This document shows positions 17,693 to 26,931 of a DNA stretch of 64,000 bases, in pieces. Position numbers and translations under genes: made by a program. The notes beneath the pieces are model-generated. The model was given only the letters and a program-made list of their open reading frames with translations. It was not told the origin of the DNA and did no database searches. How positions within the stretch are numbered: position 1 is the stretch's first letter; every line of letters begins with the position of its first letter. The stretch comes from Acetivibrio alkalicellulosi (lineage in GTDB: Bacteria; Bacillota; Clostridia; Acetivibrionales; Acetivibrionaceae), in assembly GCA_008125075.1 (NCBI GenBank), contig VLTH01000002.1:1020400-1084399 (forward strand). The letters are read 5' to 3'.

Positions 17693-18562
17693 TTATAATA
17701 ATATTCTCATTACAAATTCACTAAGTGTAACATTCTCTAATACTGCTTGGCCATCTGGATATGTATTGTAAAATTTCTCAGTCCAAAGTTCCCAATTTTG
17801 GGAAACCCCACTATATGAGTATTTTCCTTTTTTAAGTCCTACAAGGCCTAAATGCATTTCTTTTGTATAAAAATTAGAATCTACAGTTATAAGTTTCCAC
17901 TTTTGAAGTAAATCATCTTTTTCCTGACTTAACAAAATGTTCCCATCTTTTATAACGGTAATAAAGTCTGCGATTTTTTCCATATCTTCAGTAATGTGAG
18001 AAGAAAACAATATAGAACAGTTTTTTTCAGAAACTAGTTCTAAAAGAATGTCAAGAAACTGACTTCGTGCTACAGGATCAAGCCCTGCGGTTGGCTCATC
18101 AAGAATCAAAAATTCTGGGTGGTGGGAAAGTGCCAATGCTAAAGATAACTTCATTTTCATGCCTTTAGAGAGTTCCTTAATTTTTTTAGAACCTGTTAAA
18201 TTATATTTATATATAAGGTCATTAAAATAATCTATATCCCAGTTTGAATAAAACTGTTTTACAAAATTACCTGTCCACCTAACAGTCATATCTTCATAGA
18301 AATGCTGTTCTTCACTTACATAGCCTATTTTTTGTTTAACGTCTATTTCATGTTTTCTGTTATCTAGGCCAAGAATTTCAATACTTCCACTCTCAAATCC
18401 TGCCAAACTCATAATGCATTTTATAGTAGTACTTTTTCCAGCTCCATTTGGGCCTACAAATCCCATAACATATCCCTTTGGAAGTTCAAAAGATATGTTA
18501 TCTAAAGAGAATTCTTTATATTTCTTACATAAATTATTTACTCTAATAGCATATTCACTCAT
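17693..18562 (-). CDS. ABC transporter ATP-binding protein
   Basis: A 289-residue ATPase. The Walker A motif is GPNGAGKST, the Q-loop is near YVSEEQHFYEDM, the signature is an unusual LSKGMKMKLSLALAL (LSKGM replacing LSGGQ, as in many ABC-2 exporters), Walker B is FLILDEPTAGLDP, and the H-loop is FSSHITED. About 90 residues at the C terminus are an accessory domain. The frame extends upstream to 18586, but GGGGGTAGG precedes the ATG at 18562, so that is the start; it overlaps the GntR gene by 8 bases. It powers the two permeases downstream. Confidence 0.9.
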   Translation of the reverse strand: MSEYAIRVNNLCKKYKEFSLDNISFELPKGYVMGFVGPNGAGKSTTIKCIMSLAGFESGSIEILGLDNRKHEIDVKQKIGYVSEEQHFYEDMTVRWTGNFVKQFYSNWDIDYFNDLIYKYNLTGSKKIKELSKGMKMKLSLALALSHHPEFLILDEPTAGLDPVARSQFLDILLELVSEKNCSILFSSHITEDMEKIADFITVIKDGNILLSQEKDDLLQKWKLITVDSNFYTKEMHLGLVGLKKGKYSYSGVSQNWELWTEKFYNTYPDGQAVLENVTLSEFVMRILL

Positions 18563-18950
18563 AAGACCTACCCCCAATCTTATCATTTAATGTTCTTTGA
18601 AAAAGCTCCATAATATCTAAGTCTTCTAATCCAATGCTTTTACAATCACTTAGTATCTTGGTAAAACCTTCTTTGATCTCTTTTAGTCTTAAAGCCCTGG
18701 CAAGTTCATATGCATCAGGGGATATAAATGAACCTTTAACAGGCCGGGTAAATATATAACCCATACTTTCTAATTCTTCATAAGCTTTTTTTACAGTAAT
18801 TATACTTATACCTAACTCTTTTGACAGGTTTCTAATAGAAGGAAGGGAATATCCTGGTGTTAAAGTCCCCTTAAGGATACCTGATATAACCTGATTTTTT
18901 ATTTGTTCATATAAGAGCTCGGAACTATTTAAGGATACTTTTATAAACAA
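18555..18950 (-). CDS. GntR-family repressor, YtrA type
   Basis: A 131-residue protein with an N-terminal winged helix (LLYEQIKNQVISGILKGTLT, then SIRNLSKELGISIITVKKAYEELES) and a short C-terminal helical dimerisation tail, the YtrA subfamily layout. The frame is open to 19001, but GAGGTGAG just ahead of the TTG at 18950 makes that the likely start, giving a typical MFIKVSLNSSELLYEQ opening. It heads the ABC transporter operon and probably represses it. The consensus promoter at 18991-19019 lies 40 bases upstream. Confidence 0.85.
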   Translation of the reverse strand: MFIKVSLNSSELLYEQIKNQVISGILKGTLTPGYSLPSIRNLSKELGISIITVKKAYEELESMGYIFTRPVKGSFISPDAYELARALRLKEIKEGFTKILSDCKSIGLEDLDIMELFQRTLNDKIGGRSYE

Positions 18951-18990
18951 ATACTCACCTCTTAAATATATGTGTATGTTGTATATGTAC

Positions 18991-19019
18991 ATTATAAACA
19001 TAATTCAATTATTTGTCAA
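18991..19019 (-). promoter_or_regulatory. Consensus sigma-A promoter of the GntR-ABC operon
   Basis: On the minus strand TTGACA (19014-19019), a 17-base spacer and TATAAT (18991-18996): a perfect consensus match. Just downstream, TGTACATATACAACATACACA (18970-18990 region) is an alternating AT-rich element that could be the GntR operator, since it would lie over the transcription start. The operator is inferred. Confidence 0.8.
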
Positions 19020-19204
19020 TTATCTATTATTAATGAAAGGGGTGCATATTTTTCTTTACTTTTGTTACACATACCCTAATGAATCAATGAAAGTATAATT
19101 ATTGCATAAGTATATAATGTTAGGTATAATTATATAAAAATTATTACATAAGGTATATTTAAAATTCAAAGCAGACAAAGAAATATTAAGGAGTGAGGTA
19201 TAAT

Positions 19205-19813
19205 ATGAACCTAGTGATTGAAGATAATAAAATTGATAATTATTTAAAAAACACAGAAATTATTGACTACAAAAATGAAATTCTTCTTGGATTTGCAGAA
19301 AAGCTTACTAAAGATATTCCTGATAACACAATGAAAATTAAAACTCTATTTGAATATGTAAGAGATAAAATCAAACATTCTTTTGATATAGGTGCAAATA
19401 ATGTAACTTTCAAAGCTTCAGAGGTTTTTAAGGAGAGACATGGTGTGTGTTATGCAAAATCACATCTTTTGGCTGCATTTCTTCGAAGCATTGGAGTACC
19501 TTCTGGTTTTTGCTATCAAGGGCTTTTGTTTGATGACATAAATGACAGAAGGATTGTTTTGCATGGTCTTGTTGGAGTGTATGTGGAAAAAGTTGATAAG
19601 TGGATAAGACTAGATGCAAGAGGTAATAAAACAGGTGTGGATGCACAATTTAGCCTAACTGATGAAAAACTTGCTTATCCTGTCAGGAAGGAGTTTGGGG
19701 AGTTTGATACAAACATAATTTATTCAGAGCCTTCAATAGCTATACAGAGTTGTCTGCTTAGTTCAAAGGACAAAAAAGAGCTTGTTTTAAATCTGCCTGG
19801 TAAGGTTGATTGA
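19205..19813 (+). CDS. Transglutaminase-like cysteine peptidase-fold protein
   Basis: A 202-residue cytoplasmic protein with a transglutaminase core. The catalytic Cys is in RHGVCYAKSHLLAAFLRSIG, the His in VLHGLVGVYV, and the Asp in WIRLDARGNK, in the usual Cys-His-Asp order. There is no signal peptide. The frame is open from a GTG at 19193, but GAGG is spaced 6 bases from the ATG at 19205, which I choose. It is monocistronic, between divergent operons. Proteins of this size with a full triad are common in Clostridia and have no settled function; hydrolysis of an amide bond is the likely chemistry. Confidence 0.8.
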   Translation: MNLVIEDNKIDNYLKNTEIIDYKNEILLGFAEKLTKDIPDNTMKIKTLFEYVRDKIKHSFDIGANNVTFKASEVFKERHGVCYAKSHLLAAFLRSIGVPSGFCYQGLLFDDINDRRIVLHGLVGVYVEKVDKWIRLDARGNKTGVDAQFSLTDEKLAYPVRKEFGEFDTNIIYSEPSIAIQSCLLSSKDKKELVLNLPGKVD

Positions 19814-19886
19814 TGCATTATTAAAAGTATTTCTGCATGAATACTTTGAGTGCTAGCGAGTTTTGCTCGATACCGAGGGGTTCAAT

Positions 19887-19954
19887 TTCAATTTGGGGAC
19901 GGTTCTTGAATTGAATCAATAGTGATTCAATTCAAGAACCGTCCCCAAATTGAA
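19887..19954. repeat. Perfect 32-bp-arm palindrome (GGGGACGGTTCTTG type)
   Basis: Bases 19887-19918 are perfectly inverted at 19923-19954 around a 4-base loop, with GGGGACGGTTCTTGAATTG in the arm. Palindromes with a GGGGACGGTT core are familiar intergenic repeats in many Firmicutes genomes, possibly REP-like elements moved by RAYT transposases; that link is from memory. It lies 74 bases after the transglutaminase-like gene and could also end its transcript. The rest of 19814-20138 holds only the terminator at 20056. Confidence 0.85.
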
Positions 19955-20055
19955 CAAAATTGAACACATCAAAACTCCCCTAATATTTTATTGGTTTTAT
20001 CATATACTTAGTCGGTCACAAAAAAAATAGCAGGTTGTCACTTTTTTATAAGAAA

Positions 20056-20082
20056 CCCCCCAGCCTTATAGTAGGTGGGGGG
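20056..20082 (-). terminator. Terminator of the first A2M-dockerin gene
   Basis: CCCCCCAGCCT pairs with AGG-TGGGGGG around a 6-base loop. Read on the minus strand it is followed by TTTCTTATAAAAAAG, and it lies 57 bases beyond the stop codon of the gene at 20139. Confidence 0.7.
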
Positions 20083-20138
20083 AGTGAATATTTTTCTTCA
20101 CGCATATTAAATGCATTAGGTAGATTTTTATATATTAA

Positions 20139-23100
20139 CTATGTTTGTTCAACTGGGAATCTGTCTATTATTACAAGCAAATATCTTCTTAGTAGTACCA
20201 AGTCAGTGGAGTTAATCTTTCCGTCTCCATTTAAATCGGCTGCTTTTTCAGAAGCTGAAAATTCATCAATAATACCTAGTAAATATCTTCTAAGTAATAC
20301 AAAGTCAGTGGAGTTTATCTTTCCATCTCCATTTAAATCACCATACAAAATTGGATCAGGCGTTGGTGTTACTGGTGGAGGATCAATTGGCTTAGATATT
20401 AACTCATCAGTTTCAATAGTTACTATTTGTGTTTTTCCTGAGTTTATAATGTCTCTTGAAGTTCTTCCTTGAATTACTGGCCCTTGTGCAGTATAAACAC
20501 CAGGACTTACAACTCTTGCGTAATACTCAATATATGGATTTGACCTCCAATAAGGGCTATTGAAAACATAAAAGGTAACTTTTTGCCCTTCTACATTCCA
20601 CAAAGATCTGTATGGTTTTAATCCAGAAGGTAAGTAGTCTGTTATTTCATAAACTCCATTAAATGCATTATCACTAATGTTCCAATTAAGACGTACCTTT
20701 ATAATATCTCCTTGTTTTAATGTATTTGAATTTATAGGCGCACCATTTGTAAAGTGATAAGAACGACTAATTGAAATTTGATCATTTACTTCCGTTATAT
20801 CAAAAACATCTTCTTTAAAGATTGTTACTAACGCAACATTACCATTTACATCAGTTATTTTAAAGTTTTGCAACTGATGAGGAAGTAGATTTAAATGATA
20901 ACTTCTTCCATAGTTTAATTCTACTAACTTTTCATTTCCATCATAACTATAAGTAAATGTTGAATTTTCTATCTGGTCTTTGTCAATTTCCTCTGTTATA
21001 AACAATAGTTTTTCAGTATTAATAAGAATATCCCTTGAGAAATTTATTAAACAATATTCATATAGCCCTGTTTTTTCAGGCCTATCAAGTATTGCAGCCA
21101 GATAAGCACAAATGGAAGTTGCCTCTAGTATATTATCATTAGTAGATCTTGTATTAACCCTATAGTAAGGAGTATAACTTTCTACATGTTTAGATATTCT
21201 TTGATCATATATTTCATTTGCCTTTGAATAATCGCCCAGCTCATAATATGAAAGAGCAAGATAGATAGTATCAAGTATACTTAAATTATCAATTTTCTCT
21301 GCTTCATTTAACATTAAAAGAACAGGTTCTTTTAATGTTGCAAGTCCATAAAGTGCTTTTATTCTGGTAGTATTATTATCAAGATTACTATAAAAATAGT
21401 CTTTTAGTTGTCTTATATTAACCATGTCTTTTGCAAAAACTGATAATTTTGCAGTTAAATCCAGATCACTTTCAGAATAAGGAAGCAGTGATAATCCTCC
21501 ATCATGTTTTTGATACTCGGAAAGATCAGGCATATCTATCACTTGAGCGAAGTAGCTTTCACTAAAGTGTTTATTTAATAGCTCTGAAGCTAGATATTTA
21601 GATATAATCTGATCAATTCTACTTCCAGATCTAGAATAGAGCCTTACCAATTCTGAAAAATACATACCTTTACTTCTATCCTGGAATACTAATCTTGTGT
21701 ATCCTTGATCTCCTGCTTTTATATCCATACTAGGGAAAACATTAGTAAATTCTGCTCTTTCAAGTTGATAATATGACTCCACAACATTTATAGGGTGTAA
21801 AACAGCATCTGAAAAACCACTCATTGTATAGGCTCTAATTATTAAATTATAATATCCTTCTTCAAGAGTCCATAGCGGAATATTTACTCTTTCAAATGCG
21901 TTGCCTTTAAAAGTAAATTTTGCATCAGGATTTTTTTCATCATAAACTTCAAAATATACCTCATCATTTTCCTTAAGTCCAGTACCATAAGCATTTACTG
22001 CCATTACAGGTTGATCACCTTTTAAGTAGGATGAGTTAAAACTGTAATTTATAAAAAATGGCAAAGTGACAATCATGTTGGTGGTTTCACTTCCACCCTG
22101 AAGTTCCCTTGATATTGCTGACATGGTAATTCTCCATGAAGTAACGTTGTCAGGTAATTTGAAACTTATTTCACCTTTTCCACTACTGTCTGTTTGTACA
22201 CTGATAAATTTGGCTGTATCTCTAAAATCAGATCGTACATCAGATTTACCATCACTATTTTCAGGTGCTAAAGGAGAAGAAGGAGCAGAAGGCATTGATG
22301 GTAAAGCTTCATCAATAGTAACATCTCGATTAGATGATGAAATATTGTTAACATGTGATCTTTTACTATAGTATATTCCAGAACCAACACTGGTATATAG
22401 CATGCTAAGAATATTTACATTCTGATCTCTTAGACTAAAAAATGCTTCATCAACAATACTTGCGTTTACAGTTGCTTTTACTGGATTTCCATCAATATCT
22501 GTTACATTTAAGCTTAAGTTTACAATTTCTCCTGGTCTATAAGAATCTTTATCTGTCTTTCCTTCAACTATAAGTTTTTTCTCATCTGTATTATAATTAA
22601 CTCTTCTACTTGCTGTTATGTAAGTGCTGCCTGTAAAATAAATGGCTGTAGCATGAACATTTGGCATATGTTTTTCATCAAATTTGAAATTATATGTTGA
22701 TTTATTTGAAGTTTCATAATCCATTATTCTATTTTGAGATAAAATATAAATGTAATTTCCATCAGGAAGATTGGTATTTCCAAAAGTAAAATTAAGTTCT
22801 ACATTTTCATTAAGTTTATAGTTGTTTTTATCAGTTCTTAAATTATATGTGTTAGAATGGTGTGTTGAATATTCAATACGTTCTCCAATAAACATTCTAA
22901 AGGACATATTTCTTCCTGAATTATCTACACAGCTTATATCGGCAGAATAATATGTATTTTCAAGCTTTGGAGCATCAAAAATATAGGATGCTTTTCCATT
23001 ACTTGATGTAGTTATTTTAAAGTCTTCTATAGGAGTGGTTTCACGTCTGTATCTATAGGTATTGTATGTAACTTTATTAATACTGTCATAGTATGTGCCT

Positions 23101-25316
23101 GTTTGCTCTTTTATCCAGGTGTTTTTATATATAGTACCTGTAATTTCCTTAGAGTTTACAGGGCTACCTAAATAGTCATTTGAGTGAGTCGCACTTCCAT
23201 CATTTAATCGGTCAAGAACTATTTCATGGACGGTTACATCAATATTTCCAATACCATCTTTAATTTCTCCACTTCTTTGTACATCAATATCATTAACAAA
23301 CACTCTTACAGAATTAGAAGCGCTAATTTCTCCAGTTTCAGGCAAAAGAGCTCTAGCGCCTATTGGAATTGAATATATTCCCTGTACATCTCTATTGACT
23401 TCAGGTATGTATTTTACTTTCAAATTTCCAGTTGAATCTGTCACAGCATTTTGATTTGTTGACATGCCATTTAGAGAATGAGTGCTAATTGTATAACTGG
23501 TGTTAAGATTTGGTACACCTGTGCCTTCAAAAAATGCTGCATTTATATTAAAAGTAACTTCATCTCCAATAAATGCTGCAACTTTATCTTTACTAATACT
23601 CATTTTGTACGAAGGTTTTACATAGTTCTCAATTTGAACACCGCTACTAGTGATAGTTATATTGTCCTTTTTAAGAAGAATGGTATAATAACCTCTTGGC
23701 AAATTTGGAAGATTAATTTCTCCTTCGAAGAAATTGTCTTTAACACTTATTTTTTCTTTTACAAGAGGTAAATTTGATGATCCCCACCAATAGCCCTGGG
23801 TTATTTCCAATGTAAGATAGTTAATCTCTTCTTCCTGATACCTGTTTTTAATAAATCCCCATACATTAATGGTATCATTAGGTTTATACATACCCCTGTC
23901 AGTAAAGAAATACCTCCAGTAATCATTATTGCTTCCATAACTATAAGAACTTGTGTCTAGAAGAGATTTATTACCATTAGCAGTGGTTACAGTCATTAAT
24001 TGTTTATTATAATTACCTGCGTAATAAAAATAATAAAAGTCATTGTATTCACTATTATCTGTGTTCATATTATCAATAAGATCTGAATTAAAGGTTGCTA
24101 TTCCTTTACTATCCGTATAGAAAGCATCATCTGAACTAGAAAAGTTAATTTGTGCATTTGCTAAAGGTTGTTTTGATTCCATATCATTTATCCATACTAA
24201 TGTTTTTTCAGAGCCTTTTGTAATATAAATACTTGTATTTGTAACCTGTATAAACTTTTGAGCTCTTTTATTAAGACAGTAACTATCTAAAATATAATAA
24301 CCTACCGGCAGCTTTTGAGGAATTTTAATACTTGCATTTCCAGAATTTCCTCCAAATTCATCAATTGACTGATTAAATTCTAGTACCTTCTGAAGGTTAT
24401 CAACAGGAAGAAATGTATTATTATAGTTTATTTGCGCCCATTCAGGATATTTATTTCTAATTTTAAATGCTTCAAGGAAAGATTCAAAATCACTGTATGC
24501 GTAAACGCTTGTATTAAGAATATGTGGGATTTCAAGAATGGTGTTTCTATTAAAATATCTAAGAGATACAGTAATTTCTTCATCGGGAGAAAAATCAGTT
24601 ATCTGTTGATTGTAATTAATACCTAATTCTCTTTCTATTTGATTAGGTGGAGAAGTTTCTTTAGACCTTGTCTCAAATGAAAATATGTAATCATCGTTTA
24701 TCACTCTTTCAGTTCCGTTAATTTGTATACCTTTTTTAATTTTCACAGTGTATACAGTCTCTTCTTCTAATCTATTATTAGGAACAAACACAGCAGTTTT
24801 GTCACTTACCTGAAACCTACCTGAAACAGGTGGAGTTATTTCAAAATGATCTTTTATGTCGCTAAAGTTACTGTGACTAAAATAAATTTCAATTCCTGAG
24901 TTGGTTGGAACTCCAATAGATTGATTTCCTGGAAGAGAACCTACTATTTCAAATTTTGTCTGAGTCTGAAATACCCATGTTGTCTCTACATCAGTAGTCA
25001 TTCTAAAAGTATAAACTGTATTTTCTAAAAGTGGTCTTACAAGATTAATACTAAAAAAATTTTTGTCAAGCTCTTCAATAATAGGATCAGGTTCACCATC
25101 TATTGAAAAAGAGTCTTTTACCTGTTGCAATGTGAAATCTTTTTCAGTTTCGAGTAAAAATTCTGTGTCAATAGAAATGCCAGTAAAATCAGACTCTACT
25201 GCTACCAACCTAAAACCATTCCTTGGGTATGCACTTGCTCTAGATGTATATCCAGGTGTGAAAATTGTTGTCATAACACAAACAATCATGAGCAACGAGA
25301 TTAATTTTTTATACAT
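20139..25316 (-). CDS. Alpha-2-macroglobulin-like protein with type I dockerin (copy 1)
   Basis: A 1725-residue secreted protein. Signal peptide about 1-28 with no lipobox Cys. A Big_5-like Ig domain lies near 125-215 (SLPGNQSIGVP), macroglobulin-type MG domains follow (DRGMYKPNDTINVWGF near 470), then the A2M core (DNVTSWRITMSAIS near 1040) and an alpha-alpha toroid (HDGGLSLLPYSES near 1280). The thioester site GCxEQ is replaced by SGSRIDQ, with no Cys, so covalent trapping is not possible. A Pro linker leads to a dockerin (about 1655-1720) with two Ca loops, DLNGDGKINSTD in each. A2M proteins trap proteases; the dockerin would fix it to a cohesin. GGGGGAGC precedes the ATG. It is a close paralogue of 49931-55084. 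Confidence 0.9.
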   Translation of the reverse strand: MYKKLISLLMIVCVMTTIFTPGYTSRASAYPRNGFRLVAVESDFTGISIDTEFLLETEKDFTLQQVKDSFSIDGEPDPIIEELDKNFFSINLVRPLLENTVYTFRMTTDVETTWVFQTQTKFEIVGSLPGNQSIGVPTNSGIEIYFSHSNFSDIKDHFEITPPVSGRFQVSDKTAVFVPNNRLEEETVYTVKIKKGIQINGTERVINDDYIFSFETRSKETSPPNQIERELGINYNQQITDFSPDEEITVSLRYFNRNTILEIPHILNTSVYAYSDFESFLEAFKIRNKYPEWAQINYNNTFLPVDNLQKVLEFNQSIDEFGGNSGNASIKIPQKLPVGYYILDSYCLNKRAQKFIQVTNTSIYITKGSEKTLVWINDMESKQPLANAQINFSSSDDAFYTDSKGIATFNSDLIDNMNTDNSEYNDFYYFYYAGNYNKQLMTVTTANGNKSLLDTSSYSYGSNNDYWRYFFTDRGMYKPNDTINVWGFIKNRYQEEEINYLTLEITQGYWWGSSNLPLVKEKISVKDNFFEGEINLPNLPRGYYTILLKKDNITITSSGVQIENYVKPSYKMSISKDKVAAFIGDEVTFNINAAFFEGTGVPNLNTSYTISTHSLNGMSTNQNAVTDSTGNLKVKYIPEVNRDVQGIYSIPIGARALLPETGEISASNSVRVFVNDIDVQRSGEIKDGIGNIDVTVHEIVLDRLNDGSATHSNDYLGSPVNSKEITGTIYKNTWIKEQTGTYYDSINKVTYNTYRYRRETTPIEDFKITTSSNGKASYIFDAPKLENTYYSADISCVDNSGRNMSFRMFIGERIEYSTHHSNTYNLRTDKNNYKLNENVELNFTFGNTNLPDGNYIYILSQNRIMDYETSNKSTYNFKFDEKHMPNVHATAIYFTGSTYITASRRVNYNTDEKKLIVEGKTDKDSYRPGEIVNLSLNVTDIDGNPVKATVNASIVDEAFFSLRDQNVNILSMLYTSVGSGIYYSKRSHVNNISSSNRDVTIDEALPSMPSAPSSPLAPENSDGKSDVRSDFRDTAKFISVQTDSSGKGEISFKLPDNVTSWRITMSAISRELQGGSETTNMIVTLPFFINYSFNSSYLKGDQPVMAVNAYGTGLKENDEVYFEVYDEKNPDAKFTFKGNAFERVNIPLWTLEEGYYNLIIRAYTMSGFSDAVLHPINVVESYYQLERAEFTNVFPSMDIKAGDQGYTRLVFQDRSKGMYFSELVRLYSRSGSRIDQIISKYLASELLNKHFSESYFAQVIDMPDLSEYQKHDGGLSLLPYSESDLDLTAKLSVFAKDMVNIRQLKDYFYSNLDNNTTRIKALYGLATLKEPVLLMLNEAEKIDNLSILDTIYLALSYYELGDYSKANEIYDQRISKHVESYTPYYRVNTRSTNDNILEATSICAYLAAILDRPEKTGLYEYCLINFSRDILINTEKLLFITEEIDKDQIENSTFTYSYDGNEKLVELNYGRSYHLNLLPHQLQNFKITDVNGNVALVTIFKEDVFDITEVNDQISISRSYHFTNGAPINSNTLKQGDIIKVRLNWNISDNAFNGVYEITDYLPSGLKPYRSLWNVEGQKVTFYVFNSPYWRSNPYIEYYARVVSPGVYTAQGPVIQGRTSRDIINSGKTQIVTIETDELISKPIDPPPVTPTPDPILYGDLNGDGKINSTDFVLLRRYLLGIIDEFSASEKAADLNGDGKINSTDLVLLRRYLLVIIDRFPVEQT

Positions 25317-25497
25317 TTTTGCTCCCCCTTTTTATTTCTTTCTTTATGTACATTATATAATACTTATTTCCTTTTGAAAAGAATGTAATTTATTTTAAAT
25401 GTAATAATTAAAGAGTAATATTCACCATTATTTTAGGGGGGAATTTATAATAATATAAAATTGCAACTTGCATTAATATAAGGTTATAATATAACAA

Positions 25498-25611
25498 TAT
25501 ACTATTCTTCTCAAAAAGTTTGTTTTTTTAGCAAACTTTTTAGAAGATATAGTTCCTCTGTTTATCGCAGCGGAACTTACTACTTTGATTGCAGCTTCCG
25601 CTGCGATATGT
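25498..25611. repeat. Two-hairpin intergenic repeat, copy A
   Basis: This 114-base element recurs almost unchanged at 33513-33627 in the same orientation. It contains two hairpins: AAAAAGTTTG with CAAACTTTTT around a T-rich loop, and ATCGCAGCGGAA with TTCCGCTGCGAT around about 22 bases. The GC-rich second stem stands out from the AT-rich surroundings. It is 60 bases upstream of dgt. The rest of 25317-25670 is promoter-like AT-rich DNA. Confidence 0.9.
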
Positions 25612-25670
25612 AATAAATTAAGTTGATATAATCTTTAGATAATTTAAGAACACCAAAAGGAGACAAGATT

Positions 25671-26921
25671 ATGGATGAAAAAATTCCTGGAATAAGGTAT
25701 AAAGATTCAATTGAAAGGGTCTATGGATCAATTTTAGCACCATATGCTACTATTATACCTGAACCTGATAGTAGGGAGCATGAGGAAAAGTCTCAACATG
25801 ATGATTTAAGAAGTTCATTTCAACGTGATAGAGATAGAATTATTCATTCAAAGGCATTTAGAAGATTAATGTACAAAACTCAGGTCTTTGTAAATCATGA
25901 GGGTGATCACTTTAGAACTAGGTTAACTCATTCACTTGAGGTTTCTCAATTTGCAAGAGGAATATCAAGGTCTTTAGCCTTAAATGAAGACTTAGCTGAA
26001 GCTATTGCTTTAGGTCATGATTTAGGACATACTCCCTTTGGACATGCTGTTGAAAGTTTTTTTGATGAACAACTGAAAAAAAAAGGACTAGGAAGATTTT
26101 ATCACAATGAACAAAGTGTTCGAATAGTTGACTTTTTAGAAGACAGAGATTCTAATGGTTATAGGGGTTTGAATCTAACAAAAGAAGTTCGTGAAGGAAT
26201 ACTAAAACATAATGAAGATTACAGTCAGGTATATAAGGGGTTAAGTCCTTCTTTGCCATGTAGCAGTTTAGAGGGGCAGATAGTTAATATAGTAGACACT
26301 ATAGCATATGTGTGCCATGACTTTGAGGACGGTATAAAGTCAGGGCTACTAAGCAAAAATATTCATAATAATTTAGATATTAGAGAAAGTTTTCTTGAGC
26401 TTAAAGATATGATCAGTGAAAAAACAAAAGGAGATATTTTAATTCATTGTGACTTATATCAAGATACATATTTTATAAGAAAGCTAATACATTATTTCAT
26501 TTTAAATTTAACAAAAGAAAGTTATGATAATATTGTTAGTCTTAAAATTTCATCACTTGAGGATGTAATAAAACTATCAAAAGAAAAAAAGAGAGTTATA
26601 AAGTTCCATGATGAAACAAAGGAAATTTTCTCTGAATTTAAGAAGTTTGTCTATAAAAATATTTATGATACTCAAAGTATTGTAATGATGGATACTAAAG
26701 CTGTAAATGTCATAAGTGATATGTTTGAAGCACTAATTAAAAACCCAAAATTATTACCTCCTGAATGGTTATATAAATATAATCATATTGAAATTGAGCC
26801 TTGTTACGATGGTTATAAAAATAATGAAATAAGATTGATTTGTGATTATTTATCCTGTATGACAGATCGCTATGCTTTAGAAGAACATGAAAGGCTGTTT
26901 AACGCAAGAATTAAATTATAG
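25671..26921 (+). CDS. dgt: dGTP triphosphohydrolase (HD superfamily)
   Basis: A 416-residue cytoplasmic enzyme that hydrolyses dGTP (or other dNTPs) to the nucleoside and triphosphate. The HD metal site is visible: the His in RLTHSLEVSQ, HD in LGHDLGHTPFGHAVE, and the later Asp in NIVDTIAYVCHDFEDG. RDRDRIIHSKAFRRLMYKTQ is the typical N-terminal signature. AAAGGAG is 8 bases before the ATG. In several Clostridia dgt lies upstream of dnaG; here it is followed instead by an unknown gene 10 bases later. Confidence 0.9.
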   Translation: MDEKIPGIRYKDSIERVYGSILAPYATIIPEPDSREHEEKSQHDDLRSSFQRDRDRIIHSKAFRRLMYKTQVFVNHEGDHFRTRLTHSLEVSQFARGISRSLALNEDLAEAIALGHDLGHTPFGHAVESFFDEQLKKKGLGRFYHNEQSVRIVDFLEDRDSNGYRGLNLTKEVREGILKHNEDYSQVYKGLSPSLPCSSLEGQIVNIVDTIAYVCHDFEDGIKSGLLSKNIHNNLDIRESFLELKDMISEKTKGDILIHCDLYQDTYFIRKLIHYFILNLTKESYDNIVSLKISSLEDVIKLSKEKKRVIKFHDETKEIFSEFKKFVYKNIYDTQSIVMMDTKAVNVISDMFEALIKNPKLLPPEWLYKYNHIEIEPCYDGYKNNEIRLICDYLSCMTDRYALEEHERLFNARIKL

Positions 26922-26931
26922 GGTGATTAGA

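Noticed and set aside
20139-25316. A lipoprotein signal for the A2M proteins
   Set aside because: No Cys follows the hydrophobic segment in either copy; the N termini are ordinary Sec signals.
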